From Bog-950 sp046329515 (GTDB taxonomy: Bacteria > Bacteroidota > Bacteroidia > Chitinophagales > LD1): 64,000 nucleotides of DNA. How positions within the stretch are numbered: position 1 is the first letter of the stretch; each line of letters begins with the position of its first letter. The notes under the pieces were generated by a model, which saw nothing but the letters and a program-made list of their open reading frames with translations, had not been told where the DNA came from and ran no database searches. The stretch is from assembly GCA_046329515.1 (NCBI GenBank), contig JAXLUM010000005.1, positions 235,571-299,570 on the forward strand, read 5' to 3'. Positions 38,022 to 47,459 of this stretch are shown piece after piece. A program made the position numbers and the translations under genes.

Positions 38022-38966
38022 CTAATGCAATTCCTTTTCGCTTAACCAGCGTTCAGCTTCGAGGGCGGCCATGCAGCCGGTGCCGGCAGCAGTAACGGCC
38101 TGGCGGTAAACCCTGTCCTGTAAATCGCCGCTGGCAAATACACCTTCCACTTTTGTTTTGGTGCTGCCCGGTACGGTGACTACATAACCCTGTTCGTCGG
38201 TATCAATAAAATCCTTAAACACCATTGAGTTTGGCTGGTGGCCTATGGCTACAAAAAAGCCGTAGATAGGAACAACTGAGGTTTCACCTGTTTGGCTGTT
38301 CTTTATACGCACTCCTTCTACCCCATCGGCGCCCAGCACTTCTTCGGGTTGGGTGTTCCAATACACTTTTATGTTAGGGGTGTTCAGCACACGTTCCTGC
38401 ATAATTTTAGAAGCACGCATTTCGCCACGGCGTATAAGCATGTGCACCGTAGTGCATATTTTAGAAAGGTAAACCGCTTCTTCGCAAGCCGTATCGCCGG
38501 CGCCTACAATAGCTACTTCTTTATTCTTGTAGAAGAAACCATCGCACACAGCACAGGCGCTAACACCACCCACTTTCAGGCGGTCTTCACCGGGTATGCC
38601 TAACCATTTGGCTTCGGCACCGGTAGCTAATATTACGGCATCGGCTTCAATCAGCTTCTCATCGTCAATCCATACCTTTTTGGGTTGAACCGAGAAATCA
38701 ACCTTTGTAGCTCTTCCAAAACGGATATCGGTACCAAAGCGCTCAGCCTGCTTCTTAAAATCTTCCATCATTTCAGGGCCCAAAATGCCCTGTGGGTAGC
38801 CAGGGTAGTTCTCTACCTCCGTAGTGTTTACCAACTGGCCGCCTTGCAGCGGGCCTGTATACATCATGGGCTTTAGGTTAGCACGTGCCGCATATATAGC
38901 AGCTGTGTAGCCCGCAGGGCCCGAACCAATAATCAAAACCTTAACTCTTTCAGCAATCGTACTCAT
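38022..38966 (-). CDS. trxB: Thioredoxin-disulfide reductase
   Basis: Flavoenzyme reducing thioredoxin with NADPH. The FAD motif GSGPAGYTAAIYAARA lies at residues 14-29, the redox-active CAVC at Cys138 and Cys141 (SACAVCDGFF), and NADPH-binding GAGDTACEEAVYLSK follows. The C-terminal FAD motif is VFASGDLQDRVYRQAVTAAG. Length 314 is standard. Product reduces cytoplasmic disulfides and, through thioredoxin, can supply electrons to ArsC in this window. Single-gene unit. Confidence 0.96.
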   Translation of the reverse strand: MSTIAERVKVLIIGSGPAGYTAAIYAARANLKPMMYTGPLQGGQLVNTTEVENYPGYPQGILGPEMMEDFKKQAERFGTDIRFGRATKVDFSVQPKKVWIDDEKLIEADAVILATGAEAKWLGIPGEDRLKVGGVSACAVCDGFFYKNKEVAIVGAGDTACEEAVYLSKICTTVHMLIRRGEMRASKIMQERVLNTPNIKVYWNTQPEEVLGADGVEGVRIKNSQTGETSVVPIYGFFVAIGHQPNSMVFKDFIDTDEQGYVVTVPGSTKTKVEGVFASGDLQDRVYRQAVTAAGTGCMAALEAERWLSEKELH

Positions 38967-39075
38967 ATTTAAAATCTTAGGGCAGCGAAATTATAAATGG
39001 CCGTCAATTAGACGGCTGAGAGAAATCAACATTACAAAATGCTAACAATTAAGGGCTAACAAAAGTTCAGCCCGC

Positions 39076-40083
39076 TTATTTGGGGATAATAATAGTGCCG
39101 TAACTACTGGCGTAGCCCGCCCATATACCCAAGCCGTTGCTGATGTTGCTCTTAATTTTTACAGGAGAAGAAAAGGGGCTATCGCCACCATCATTCTCCA
39201 GTGTATAGAAGAAGTCGTACGTCTTGTTATCAATATTGCCCCACTTAACGGTAACGGTATCGCCCTTCCAAAAGTAGCTATCGGTATTAATGTTGAAGTC
39301 AGCTCCTTTGCGCTGGCCGCGTTCCACCGGTAAACCAATGCTAAGGCCAACAAACAGCTTATCGTCGTACACTGAGCCGCCAATCGGGGTATAGAAAGGT
39401 TCATTGTTGCGCTTGGTCCAGTAGCGCACAAAGTTGCCGAAGGTATCGGGCACGCTGAAGTAGGCATACACCGCCACCATAGAATCAGCATACTGCGGGT
39501 TAGGGTGCGGCCTAGTAGTAAGCGAATCAATACCTATAACGGTTGTAATACTGGTGGAAGCGGTTACATGTATACTATCCTGCCCGTCGTTTAAAGGCGG
39601 CGACATAACATCGAGATTATACGTTGTGCGTTCCTTACCCATAAAGCTGCAACTACCGGTGGTAAAGTAAGTGGCAATATCAGGCACGGTGTACACGCAA
39701 ACGTTGGGTATCTGGGCGCTATCAATAGAGGTAAAGCCAAAAGCATTCAGTACTATCTCCTGCTGTTCAGGCGGCAGGTTAAGGTTTTGCAGGCATAGTT
39801 CCACCAATTCTGTTTGGGTGCCGTCGCTGGCGCTAACGTGCACGGTTGCGCCATGTACAAAGTAGCTGCCTATGTCGTTAATATTCACATTATCAAAAAA
39901 CTTACTGCTTTTGGTAAGTATAACTACAGGGGGCACATCGTTTTCAATGGTTCCTTCTACCACTACCTGGCGTGCGCTATCGGGTATATTAATATCAATA
40001 ACCTTGGTGCAGCTTGTAATAGTAGCCGTGGCTAACAGCAGCAGTAGTACCGGTATATTTCTGTATTTGCTCAGCACGTTCAT
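39076..40083 (-). CDS. DUF4249 lipoprotein, partner of the TonB receptor
   Basis: A 335-residue lipoprotein of the DUF4249 family. Signal MNVLSKYRNIPVLLLLLATA and lipobox ITSC, then TKVIDINIPDSARQVVVEGT, the family hallmark: an N-terminal Ig-like domain (VVVEGTIENDVPPVVILTKS). C-terminal part includes TVKWGNIDNKTYDFFYTLEN and SNGLGIWAGYASSYG, also diagnostic. DUF4249 genes follow TonB-receptor genes in Bacteroidota; this one begins 1 bp after the receptor stop and is surely cotranscribed. Function unknown, likely surface-exposed substrate capture. Confidence 0.9.
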   Translation of the reverse strand: MNVLSKYRNIPVLLLLLATATITSCTKVIDINIPDSARQVVVEGTIENDVPPVVILTKSSKFFDNVNINDIGSYFVHGATVHVSASDGTQTELVELCLQNLNLPPEQQEIVLNAFGFTSIDSAQIPNVCVYTVPDIATYFTTGSCSFMGKERTTYNLDVMSPPLNDGQDSIHVTASTSITTVIGIDSLTTRPHPNPQYADSMVAVYAYFSVPDTFGNFVRYWTKRNNEPFYTPIGGSVYDDKLFVGLSIGLPVERGQRKGADFNINTDSYFWKGDTVTVKWGNIDNKTYDFFYTLENDGGDSPFSSPVKIKSNISNGLGIWAGYASSYGTIIIPK

Positions 40084-40084
40084 A

Positions 40085-42469
40085 TTAAAATTTAAAATTC
40101 CAGGTTACAGAAGGTAATATAGGGAACAGTGAGGCCTGCTTGGCTTTAAACTGGAAACCGCCATTGTTGCTTTCACCGGGGTCGCCCTTAGGGTCAATGT
40201 AAATAAAGTAAGGGTTCATGCGGTTGTACGCGTTGTAAATAGAAACAGAGATATCAGAATAGAAATCAACCTTGCGTTTCTTCTTAGGTATAATAACGTA
40301 AATGAAGCCGAGGTCTAAACGGTGGTATGGCGGCAGGCGGTACCAGTTTCTATCGCCATATACAAAGTGCGGTTGCCCTTCGTTAAGGAAGAAGGCCACA
40401 GGCAATGTAGTACGCTGGCCGGTTGCAAACACAAAGGTGGCCGATACCTTCCAGTGTTTATTAATCTCAAACATGTTCACGATGCTTAAATCGTGGCGGC
40501 GGTCGTATTTAGCCAAAAATGCTTTGCCATTATTAATATCAGGAAACTGTCTCCAGGTCCATGCAAGGGTGTAGCCTATCCAACCTGTCCAGCGGCCCTT
40601 GGCCTTCTTTACAAAGAACTCAGCGCCATAGGTCCAACCCTTACCATAGGTAAACAGGTCTTCAACATCCACCGTAATATTGCCTACAGCGCTTTCGCCG
40701 TATTCAATCTGGTTCCAAAGGTGTTTATAGTAGACCTCAACACTGGTTTCAATCATGTCATCCTTAAAGTTGCGGAAGTAACCCACTGAAGCCTGCAGAC
40801 CTATTTGCGGTTTAACGGCTTTGGTGCTTGGCACCCATAAGTCAACAGGTAGTGTAGTAGTGCTGCTGCTTACCAAGTGTATGTATTGCTGATTAAGCGT
40901 TACCCCTGCTTTAATGGAAGATGTTTTATCTACCTTAAAGCGCATAGCAAGGCGTGGTTCAAGCCCCCAGTACGTAGCAATATGCTGGCCCACTTTATAA
41001 TTAAGGGTATCAATAGCGCGGCCATCCTGAAATACAATTTTGTTGAAGGGGCCCATGAAGTTGAACATAGAGCCACGCAGGCCAATGTTTATTTTCAGCC
41101 AATTGGTGGCTTCAAAATCATCAAGGAAGTAAATAGCAGTTTCATGCGCATACTTCTTGGCCTGGTTAGTGGTTTTAAAGTCAACATCACCTGCTTTGCC
41201 GCTGGCTTGGTAAGGCGTAAATATGTGGAAGTTATACTGCCAGCCGAACTTCATGCGGTGGCCTAACAAAGGCGAGTAATCAAAATCCATTTTGCCGGTA
41301 AACTCTCTAACGCTTGAGTTCAAACCGAACTTTATATCCATAAAATCGGCATTGGCCTTAAAGCCAAAGTCGTTATAAATAAACATGGTGTTAAGGAACA
41401 GCTTATCGTTAAACAGGTGGTTCCAACGCATGGTGGCTGTTGCATTGCCCCAGGGGAAGTCTAACTTAAAGTTGCCACCGGGATCCTGAAACTTAAACAC
41501 ATCTCTACCGAAGTAGCCGCTTAAATACAGGCGGTCTTTATCATTAATGCGGTAGTTAATTTTCGCATTTATATCGTAGAAGTAATAGGAGTTGCCTGCA
41601 AACTGGCCATCGCCTAATTTAGGTAAAATAGGTTTCAGCAAAAGGTCGATGTAGGTTCTGCGGGCGCTGATAATAAAGGAGCATTTATCCTTTTTAATGG
41701 GGCCCTGCACGGTAAGGCGGCTGGAGATTAAGCCAATGCCACCCTCCACATTCCATTTCTTCATGTTGCCCTCTTTCATCTGCACATCAACTACCGATGA
41801 AATCCTTCCGCCATAATCAGCAGGCATACCGCCTTTAATAACGGTGGTGTTCTTTACGGCATCACTATTAAACACACTAAAGAAGCCAAACAGGTGGCCT
41901 GTGTTATACACCACGGCATCATCCAACAATACCAGGTTTTGGTCGGGTCCACCACCGCGCACATAAAAGCCGCTGTTACCCTCACCGGCGCCTTGTATGC
42001 CTGGTAGTAATTGTATTGTTTTTAAAATATCCACTTCGCCAAAAAGCGCAGGCAGGGCCTTGGCCTGTTCCACCTGCAACTCCTGTTTGCCCATGTCCGT
42101 ACTTTCCACGTTTTGGTCCTTACGGTCGGCAGTTACAACTACTTCTTTGGTTTCAACCGAGGTAGTGGCAAGGTCAATATTCAGGCGTATGTCTTTATTC
42201 AGTTCTACCTTCTCCTCCTTTGTGCCTAAGCCAACGTAGCTATAGCGTACGGTGTAATTACCCTGCGGCAGCGTTATAGAGTAAAAGCCGTAATCATTAC
42301 TGGTAGTGCCGCGCCCTAATTCAACAATGTAAACAGCTGCGGCAAGCAGGCTTTCGCCGTTGGCTGCTTCTTTTACATAACCGCTAATAGTGTATTTGGG
42401 CTGTTGCGCCTGGCTAAAGGAATAGCTACATAGAAATAACAACAAAACGGCACTAAAAAATCTCTTCAT
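40085..42469 (-). CDS. TonB-dependent receptor with carboxypeptidase-regulatory-like domain
   Basis: Outer-membrane transporter of 794 residues from the ATG at 42469. Signal MKRFFSAVLLLFLCSYSFSQ. CarboxypepD_reg-like domain (YTISGYVKEAANGESLLAAA; YGFYSITLPQGNYTVRYSYV). A plug follows, with VVVTADRKDQNVESTDMG, GEVDILKTIQLLPGIQGAGE, GFYVRGGGPDQNLVLLDDAV and KGGMPADYGGRISSVVDVQM, then barrel strands to the terminal FPILPSVTWNFKF. The receptor-DUF4249 pair is a recurrent Bacteroidota arrangement with unknown substrate. No SusD present. Confidence 0.93.
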   Translation of the reverse strand: MKRFFSAVLLLFLCSYSFSQAQQPKYTISGYVKEAANGESLLAAAVYIVELGRGTTSNDYGFYSITLPQGNYTVRYSYVGLGTKEEKVELNKDIRLNIDLATTSVETKEVVVTADRKDQNVESTDMGKQELQVEQAKALPALFGEVDILKTIQLLPGIQGAGEGNSGFYVRGGGPDQNLVLLDDAVVYNTGHLFGFFSVFNSDAVKNTTVIKGGMPADYGGRISSVVDVQMKEGNMKKWNVEGGIGLISSRLTVQGPIKKDKCSFIISARRTYIDLLLKPILPKLGDGQFAGNSYYFYDINAKINYRINDKDRLYLSGYFGRDVFKFQDPGGNFKLDFPWGNATATMRWNHLFNDKLFLNTMFIYNDFGFKANADFMDIKFGLNSSVREFTGKMDFDYSPLLGHRMKFGWQYNFHIFTPYQASGKAGDVDFKTTNQAKKYAHETAIYFLDDFEATNWLKINIGLRGSMFNFMGPFNKIVFQDGRAIDTLNYKVGQHIATYWGLEPRLAMRFKVDKTSSIKAGVTLNQQYIHLVSSSTTTLPVDLWVPSTKAVKPQIGLQASVGYFRNFKDDMIETSVEVYYKHLWNQIEYGESAVGNITVDVEDLFTYGKGWTYGAEFFVKKAKGRWTGWIGYTLAWTWRQFPDINNGKAFLAKYDRRHDLSIVNMFEINKHWKVSATFVFATGQRTTLPVAFFLNEGQPHFVYGDRNWYRLPPYHRLDLGFIYVIIPKKKRKVDFYSDISVSIYNAYNRMNPYFIYIDPKGDPGESNNGGFQFKAKQASLFPILPSVTWNFKF

Positions 42470-42667
42470 TGGCTGGCTGAGCTTACAAGTAACGGGCGGC
42501 AAAAATAGTAACTTACAAAAGCAGGCAGGGCATTTTGTAATATAAATTATTACGCTTTATGCTATTCTACCAACGGTAGGTAAAAGCAGTAAAGTGAGGC
42601 GGTAAAACATGATTTAAAATTGGTGCATTATTTTTTTGTTAAACCCCAAAAACATATGTGTCAGGAA

Positions 42668-42697
42668 TTTGTTAAATCAAGATATTCAGTAACTTCG
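42668..42697 (+). promoter_or_regulatory. Probable Bacteroidota promoter of the 42738 gene
   Basis: A -33-like TTTG (42668-42671) is separated by 18 nt from TAACTTCG (42690-42697), one base off the -7 consensus TAnnTTTG. The ATG is 41 nt downstream. Confidence 0.4.
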
Positions 42698-42737
42698 GGA
42701 ACTTTTCTAATTAAAAAACAACTTCACACCCCAAAAA

Positions 42738-44429
42738 ATGAACAAACTCTACACCTTCATTCTTATGGTTTTTGCTGCAACCATCGCAAATGCGCAAACT
42801 CCTTTTGAACGTGTTTACACCATTTTAAATACCAAATGTCAAAACAGCAACTGCCATAGCTCAACGGCTACTGATGGTTCGCAGGCTTTGTTATTTACCG
42901 GTACACAAAGTGATGTTTACAATGCTATTTACGAGGTAACCCCGGGCAACGTAAACTCAGTAAACAAACATGAGAAGCTGGTTAAAGCCGGCCACCCTTA
43001 CATGAGTTTTCTGTTGCGTAAAATGGCAGGCTCAGGCTTTGATACTGACTTAAGCCTTGATGCCGGCGAAGGTGATTTAATGAAGGACATAAACAACACT
43101 GCGCTAACCAATAAAGAAATTGAGTTCGTTCGCCAGTGGATAATGTATTCAGCCAAACAAACATATGGCACTAATGACCCTAAGCCCGATTGGCAAACCG
43201 TAAGTGATTATTACGATGCGCCAAACCTTCCTTTTTTACCTAAACCTGCAAAACCAGCAGCAGGCACAGGTTTACAGTTCCGTATGGGCCCTGTGTTTGT
43301 GCCGGTAACCGGTGCAAGCGAGCAGGAATGGTGCTTACAGCAGGAAGTAAACTTCCCTTACCTGCCACAGGTAGAACGTATTGAGGGTTTCATGAACCAG
43401 CAATCGCACCACTTTCTATTATTTAAGTTTGATGATTCAACCTCTGCCGCTGACCGTGGCTTTGGTATGTATAAAATAAGCCTTACCAGCGGCACTACTT
43501 CTTTTGACGGCAGCAAACAGTTAACCAGCGCCTGGCAGGATGATGCTGAATTTTCATTGCCTACAGGCACAGCGCTTTTTTGGGGTCAAAAAACATATCT
43601 TGATATGAACTACCATATTAAGAACTACGCTGCTACTGATGTTTTACCATGCGATTTCTACTATAACATTTACTTTCAGCCGCGTAACCCTAACACTATT
43701 GAAATGAAAGCAAACCTGGTAAACAATGCCACTTTGCTTTTACCACAGGGTTCACAAAGCCGCGACTATGATGACCCGGCTAACAACGGCGCAAAAGAAT
43801 GGCGTTATATCTGGAATATGACGTCGCACACCCATAAGTACGGCAGCGATTACGACATTTACAGAAGAGATACCACAGGCGCTATTGCTGATAAGTTGTA
43901 CGAAGGCTTTTGGGATTACACCAATAACTTCGACAGAGGTTATTATGATTGGGAACATCCATCAACTGAATACTTCCCTACTTTCTTACCGGTTAAGTTT
44001 GGTAAGCACAACGGCCAAAAAGCAGGTTTAGTAGCCCGCACCACATGGGATGTGCAACAACCACTGGTAACTTTTGGTTTTACCACTAACGATGAAATGC
44101 AGTTGTTCTACTACTTCTACACCAACCAACTGCCTGATGGCCTTAATGCCATTAATGATGATAAAGGCAAGCAGATATTCTTCCAGGTTATGCCTAACCC
44201 TATGAACGGCAATGGCCGCCTGGTTTACCAATTAGATAATGCCGCCAAGGTACAGGCAAGCGTGGTTGATGTTACAGGTAAAACTGTTGCTGAATTAGCC
44301 GAAGAAAACCAAACTGAAGGCATGCACGAAATTACCATGGGTAACGAGCAGCTTTCAAAAGGTATTTACTTTGCCAAGCTTGTTATTAACGGCAGCGTTT
44401 ACAGCAAAAAATTTATTGTTACTGAATAA
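42738..44429 (+). CDS. Secreted PHM-like copper monooxygenase with a haem-binding-like motif and T9SS domain
   Basis: A 563-residue exported protein with signal peptide MNKLYTFILMVFAATIANAQ. Residues 25-140 form a small domain with KCQNSNCH (Cys34, Cys39, His40), a CxxxxCH motif used by some Bacteroidota c-type cytochromes. Residues 175-465 match peptidylglycine alpha-hydroxylating monooxygenase (PHM): the copper H site would be His224 and His225 (QSHHFLLFKF) and His293 (DMNYH); the copper M site His364 and His366 (TSHTHKYG) and Met454 (TTNDEMQLFYYFY). All six ligands are present with PHM-like order. The last 80 residues are a T9SS type A sorting domain (QVMPNPMNGNG; GIYFAKLVINGSVYSKKF). Preceded by a promoter and followed by a terminator, so it is a single-gene unit. 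Substrate unknown. Confidence 0.75.
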   Translation: MNKLYTFILMVFAATIANAQTPFERVYTILNTKCQNSNCHSSTATDGSQALLFTGTQSDVYNAIYEVTPGNVNSVNKHEKLVKAGHPYMSFLLRKMAGSGFDTDLSLDAGEGDLMKDINNTALTNKEIEFVRQWIMYSAKQTYGTNDPKPDWQTVSDYYDAPNLPFLPKPAKPAAGTGLQFRMGPVFVPVTGASEQEWCLQQEVNFPYLPQVERIEGFMNQQSHHFLLFKFDDSTSAADRGFGMYKISLTSGTTSFDGSKQLTSAWQDDAEFSLPTGTALFWGQKTYLDMNYHIKNYAATDVLPCDFYYNIYFQPRNPNTIEMKANLVNNATLLLPQGSQSRDYDDPANNGAKEWRYIWNMTSHTHKYGSDYDIYRRDTTGAIADKLYEGFWDYTNNFDRGYYDWEHPSTEYFPTFLPVKFGKHNGQKAGLVARTTWDVQQPLVTFGFTTNDEMQLFYYFYTNQLPDGLNAINDDKGKQIFFQVMPNPMNGNGRLVYQLDNAAKVQASVVDVTGKTVAELAEENQTEGMHEITMGNEQLSKGIYFAKLVINGSVYSKKFIVTE

Positions 44430-44453
44430 GCGTAACTACTTAAATAAAACAGA

Positions 44454-44480
44454 AACGCCCTGCAATTGCGGGGCGTTTTT
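44454..44480 (+). terminator. Terminator of the 42738 gene
   Basis: AACGCCC (44454-44460) pairs with GGGCGTT (44471-44477), loop of 10, followed by a T-run (44477-44481). Also lies 23 bp beyond the accD stop, so it may act on both convergent transcripts. Confidence 0.8.
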
Positions 44481-44503
44481 AGTTTATGCTGTTTACGGAA
44501 GTA

Positions 44504-45364
44504 TTAATTTTTAAGCAGGCTTATCAGTGTTATCAGCTTATCGCGCAATTCCTTTCGGTTTACAATAAAATCAAGAAAGCCGTTCTCTAACTGAAACTCG
44601 GAGGTTTGAAAACCCTCAGGCAATTTCTTCTTAATGGTTTCCTCTATAACACGCGGGCCGGCAAAGCCAATTAAGGCGCCGGGCTCAGCAATATTAAAAT
44701 CACCCAGCATAGCAAAGGAAGCTGTTACACCGCCGGTGGTAGGGTCAGTTAGTAAACTTATATAAGGCACACGCGCTTCGCTAAGCTGGTTTAACTTGGC
44801 TGAGGTTTTAGCCATTTGCATAAGCGAAAATGCGCTCTCCTGCATACGCGCCCCGCCCGATTTAGAAATAATAAGCAAAGGGGTTTTATTCTCAATACAG
44901 TAATCTATGCTGCGCGCAATCTTCTCACCCATTACTGAACCCATGGAGCCGCCTATATAGCGAAAGTCCATAGCAGCTACCAGTAGTTGTTCATCGCCTA
45001 AGGGGCCAACAGCTACGCGCATGGCTTCGTTCATACCGGTTTTCTCCTCGGCATCCTTTATGCGCTTACCATACGACTTTGAATCAGTAAAATGTAAAAG
45101 GTCTACCGGCACAAGGTTGTCATACAACTCCTTGTATTCCCCTTCATTAAACAGTATCTGAAAATACTCTTCGGCATCAATCTTTTCGTGGTAGCCACAT
45201 TCAGGGCAAACGCTAAGGTTTTCTTTAAGCTTATCTGCAAGAACAGTTGCTTTGCAATTGTTACACTTGTGCCATATCCCTTCAGGGGTTTCCTTCTTCT
45301 CTTCCGTAGAGGTTTGAACACCCTTACGAAACCTCTTCCACCATGGAACCTTCTCGTCCGTCAT
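44504..45364 (-). CDS. accD: Acetyl-CoA carboxylase carboxyltransferase subunit beta
   Basis: With AccA, transfers the carboxyl group from carboxybiotin to acetyl-CoA to give malonyl-CoA, the first step of fatty acid synthesis. N-terminal zinc ribbon with WHKCNNCKAT (Cys34, Cys37) and VCPECGYH (Cys53, Cys56). The crotonase-like carboxyltransferase core has AMDFRYIGGSMGSVMGEKIA, ISKSGGARMQESAFSLMQMA, LTDPTTGGVTASFAMLGD and GFAGPRVIEETIKKKLPEGF. Length 286 is typical. Start chosen at MTDEKVPWWKRF. Confidence 0.96.
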   Translation of the reverse strand: MTDEKVPWWKRFRKGVQTSTEEKKETPEGIWHKCNNCKATVLADKLKENLSVCPECGYHEKIDAEEYFQILFNEGEYKELYDNLVPVDLLHFTDSKSYGKRIKDAEEKTGMNEAMRVAVGPLGDEQLLVAAMDFRYIGGSMGSVMGEKIARSIDYCIENKTPLLIISKSGGARMQESAFSLMQMAKTSAKLNQLSEARVPYISLLTDPTTGGVTASFAMLGDFNIAEPGALIGFAGPRVIEETIKKKLPEGFQTSEFQLENGFLDFIVNRKELRDKLITLISLLKN

Positions 45365-45439
45365 AACACAATGTTAGTGCTTAAAGCTGAAAACTTAAAG
45401 CTACCAATTTTAACAGGCTAACGCATAATGCCCTATACC

Positions 45440-46294
45440 TTAAAAAAGCTCGCAAACCACGCGGTTTATCTCCCACCAACTGTTGGAGTATTCCGTTTTA
45501 TTAAGGTAAAACTCAATAGCTACCGTTTCGCGGCGGCTTCGCTTGCCTTTTTCTCTTTGCGTTTTAAAAGTTACGTTACAGTTAACGTAGGCAGTGCCTG
45601 CTTCTTTATCTATTTCTACATTTATAAAATCGTAGTTAACCAGCACCATGCTAAAGTAACGGCTCTGAAAGTCCTTTACCTTTTCGCGCAACTCGTCAGG
45701 GTCGGTTGAAAGGCCAAGGCTATCCTTCATTTCCTCGCTAAAGTGGTCTTCAAAAAAGTTACTCTGCGTATCGAACAAGCTCATTAGGGCATAATGCGCT
45801 GCATTCTTAACATCGTAGTCCGCATTAGGGTGAAACTCTTCGTAAATAAACTGGTTTATCCAGCCTTTAATTTTTATATCCTCAATCTCCTGCTTAAAAA
45901 GTTCCTCTGTTATAAAGCGGTAAATTTCGCGGTCGGGCGTGGGGGCTAACACATCAAGGCCAACGCGGTGCTTAGCCATTATTTTCATCAGCCGGCGCAA
46001 ATCGCACCGCACTTCTTTATCGCTTAGGTCGTTAACGTGGTTGTACTCCGGTTCGCCTATGTACTTATACACGCTTATTAACTTCGACTCATTGTGCTGT
46101 TTGTGGAAGTTCATAATCTGTTTCAGGAACTGATTTTCCACATCTGGAGGAATATCCTCACTGCCTACAAAGTCTCCGCCAAACTCTGCCATCATTTTCA
46201 GCTTCAGAAAATCGTTTTCTGAGCTTATCTCCTCTTCATTTTTCTTCTTCTTTCTACGCTTTGCCACACCCTGAAAATAACAAAATAGTGCCAA
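45440..46294 (-). CDS. Hypothetical cytoplasmic protein (acidic, helical)
   Basis: A 284-residue protein. Very basic N-terminus (KRRKKKKNEEE), then a charged, mainly helical body: NQFLKQIMNFHKQHN, DKEVRCDLRRLMKIMAKHRV, EIYRFITEELFKQEIEDIKI, KGWINQFIYEEFHPNADYDV, and a C-terminal beta region ending WWEINRVVCELF. No signal or membrane segment. No family recognised. The ATG at 46294 is one option; a GTG at 46267 (MAKRRKKKK) fits the basic start better, and a TATTTTG box lies just upstream of it. Single-gene unit between accD and a sensor kinase. Confidence 0.7.
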   Translation of the reverse strand: MALFCYFQGVAKRRKKKKNEEEISSENDFLKLKMMAEFGGDFVGSEDIPPDVENQFLKQIMNFHKQHNESKLISVYKYIGEPEYNHVNDLSDKEVRCDLRRLMKIMAKHRVGLDVLAPTPDREIYRFITEELFKQEIEDIKIKGWINQFIYEEFHPNADYDVKNAAHYALMSLFDTQSNFFEDHFSEEMKDSLGLSTDPDELREKVKDFQSRYFSMVLVNYDFINVEIDKEAGTAYVNCNVTFKTQREKGKRSRRETVAIEFYLNKTEYSNSWWEINRVVCELF

Positions 46295-46392
46295 ACGCGG
46301 TGCAGCCGGGGTAATTGAGGGGTAAGCTTTAGTATTTTAATACTTTTACAATTGCATGACAATGAAGCTGCAGGCTTCAATAATTTAGTTGG

Positions 46393-47379
46393 ATGTTCAA
46401 ATCAAAAGCCAATCCTTTTACTACGCTTTATGTGGTTTTCGGCTACATCATCGTTTTTTCCATTTGGTGGGGTTATTTACTATATCAGAAAAACGAAACG
46501 GCTTACCAGGAAACCATTGACCTGAACGACATAAGTTACATGATTATGCATCCGGGGAAGGATTACCACGATACGCAGGAGTTTGAAAAAATAACACGGA
46601 AATACGTTAGGCAAAAAATAATGATAATTACCGAAGGCAGTGTGTTTATGGCATTGCTGGTATTTGGTTTATTCAGGGTACACCGTGTGTTTACTAAAGA
46701 AATGGAGCTGGCCGAGCAACAACGCAACTTCCTTCTATCTATTACGCATGAATTAAAATCGCCTTTATCTACCATTAAAATATCTCTTCAAACCCTGCTG
46801 AAACGCAAACTGGATGAGGATAAAACCAATCGCTTACTCAACAACTCCTTATCAGACTTAGACCGGCTGGAATCATTGGTAGATAACATATTGTTTGCCG
46901 CTAAAATTGAGCGCGATGAACCGGGCTTTAGCACAGAAGAAATAAATACTTCTGACATAGTACGCCTTGTAACAGATAGGTTCCGCTTAAATAAAAAGGG
47001 CATTCAAATAACTACCGATATAGAAGATGAGGTTTGCGCACACCTTGATGCGCTGGGCTTTACTTCGGTAGTAATTAACCTGGTAGAGAACGCCATTAAA
47101 TACTCCGAGGAAAACAGCAATGTTAAAGTAGCCCTGAATAAAGAGGGCGACAGCATTTTACTGCGTATTGCCGATGAAGGAGTGGGCATTGATGCCGCAG
47201 AGCGCTGGAAAATTTTTGAAAAGTTTTACCGCGTTGGCAGCGAGGACACCCGCAAGACCAAAGGCACAGGCCTGGGCCTATACATCGTTAAACGTTATGT
47301 AGAAATATACAAGGGCACTATTGATGTAACGCCAAACACACCCAAGGGCAGCATCTTTACTATTTCGTTACCGCAGTAA
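46393..47379 (+). CDS. Sensor histidine kinase (two-component)
   Basis: Membrane sensor kinase, 328 residues. Two transmembrane segments (about 10-30 and 78-97) flank a short periplasmic loop. The dimerisation box is LLSITHELKSPLSTIKISL with phospho-acceptor His119. Catalytic ATPase boxes: N-box VVINLVENAIKYSEE, G1 IADEGVGIDAAE, F-box FEKFYR, G2 KGTGLGLYIVKRYVE. No extra sensor domain is recognised. The response regulator gene starts 81 bp downstream, so they form a two-component system; the stimulus is unknown. Confidence 0.93.
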   Translation: MFKSKANPFTTLYVVFGYIIVFSIWWGYLLYQKNETAYQETIDLNDISYMIMHPGKDYHDTQEFEKITRKYVRQKIMIITEGSVFMALLVFGLFRVHRVFTKEMELAEQQRNFLLSITHELKSPLSTIKISLQTLLKRKLDEDKTNRLLNNSLSDLDRLESLVDNILFAAKIERDEPGFSTEEINTSDIVRLVTDRFRLNKKGIQITTDIEDEVCAHLDALGFTSVVINLVENAIKYSEENSNVKVALNKEGDSILLRIADEGVGIDAAERWKIFEKFYRVGSEDTRKTKGTGLGLYIVKRYVEIYKGTIDVTPNTPKGSIFTISLPQ

Positions 47380-47459
47380 CAAATGACATTGGTGTGACAA
47401 ACTTTTACATATTTAATCGTAACCTTATACTATTAACCTGAACCTATAAATTTTGTGTT

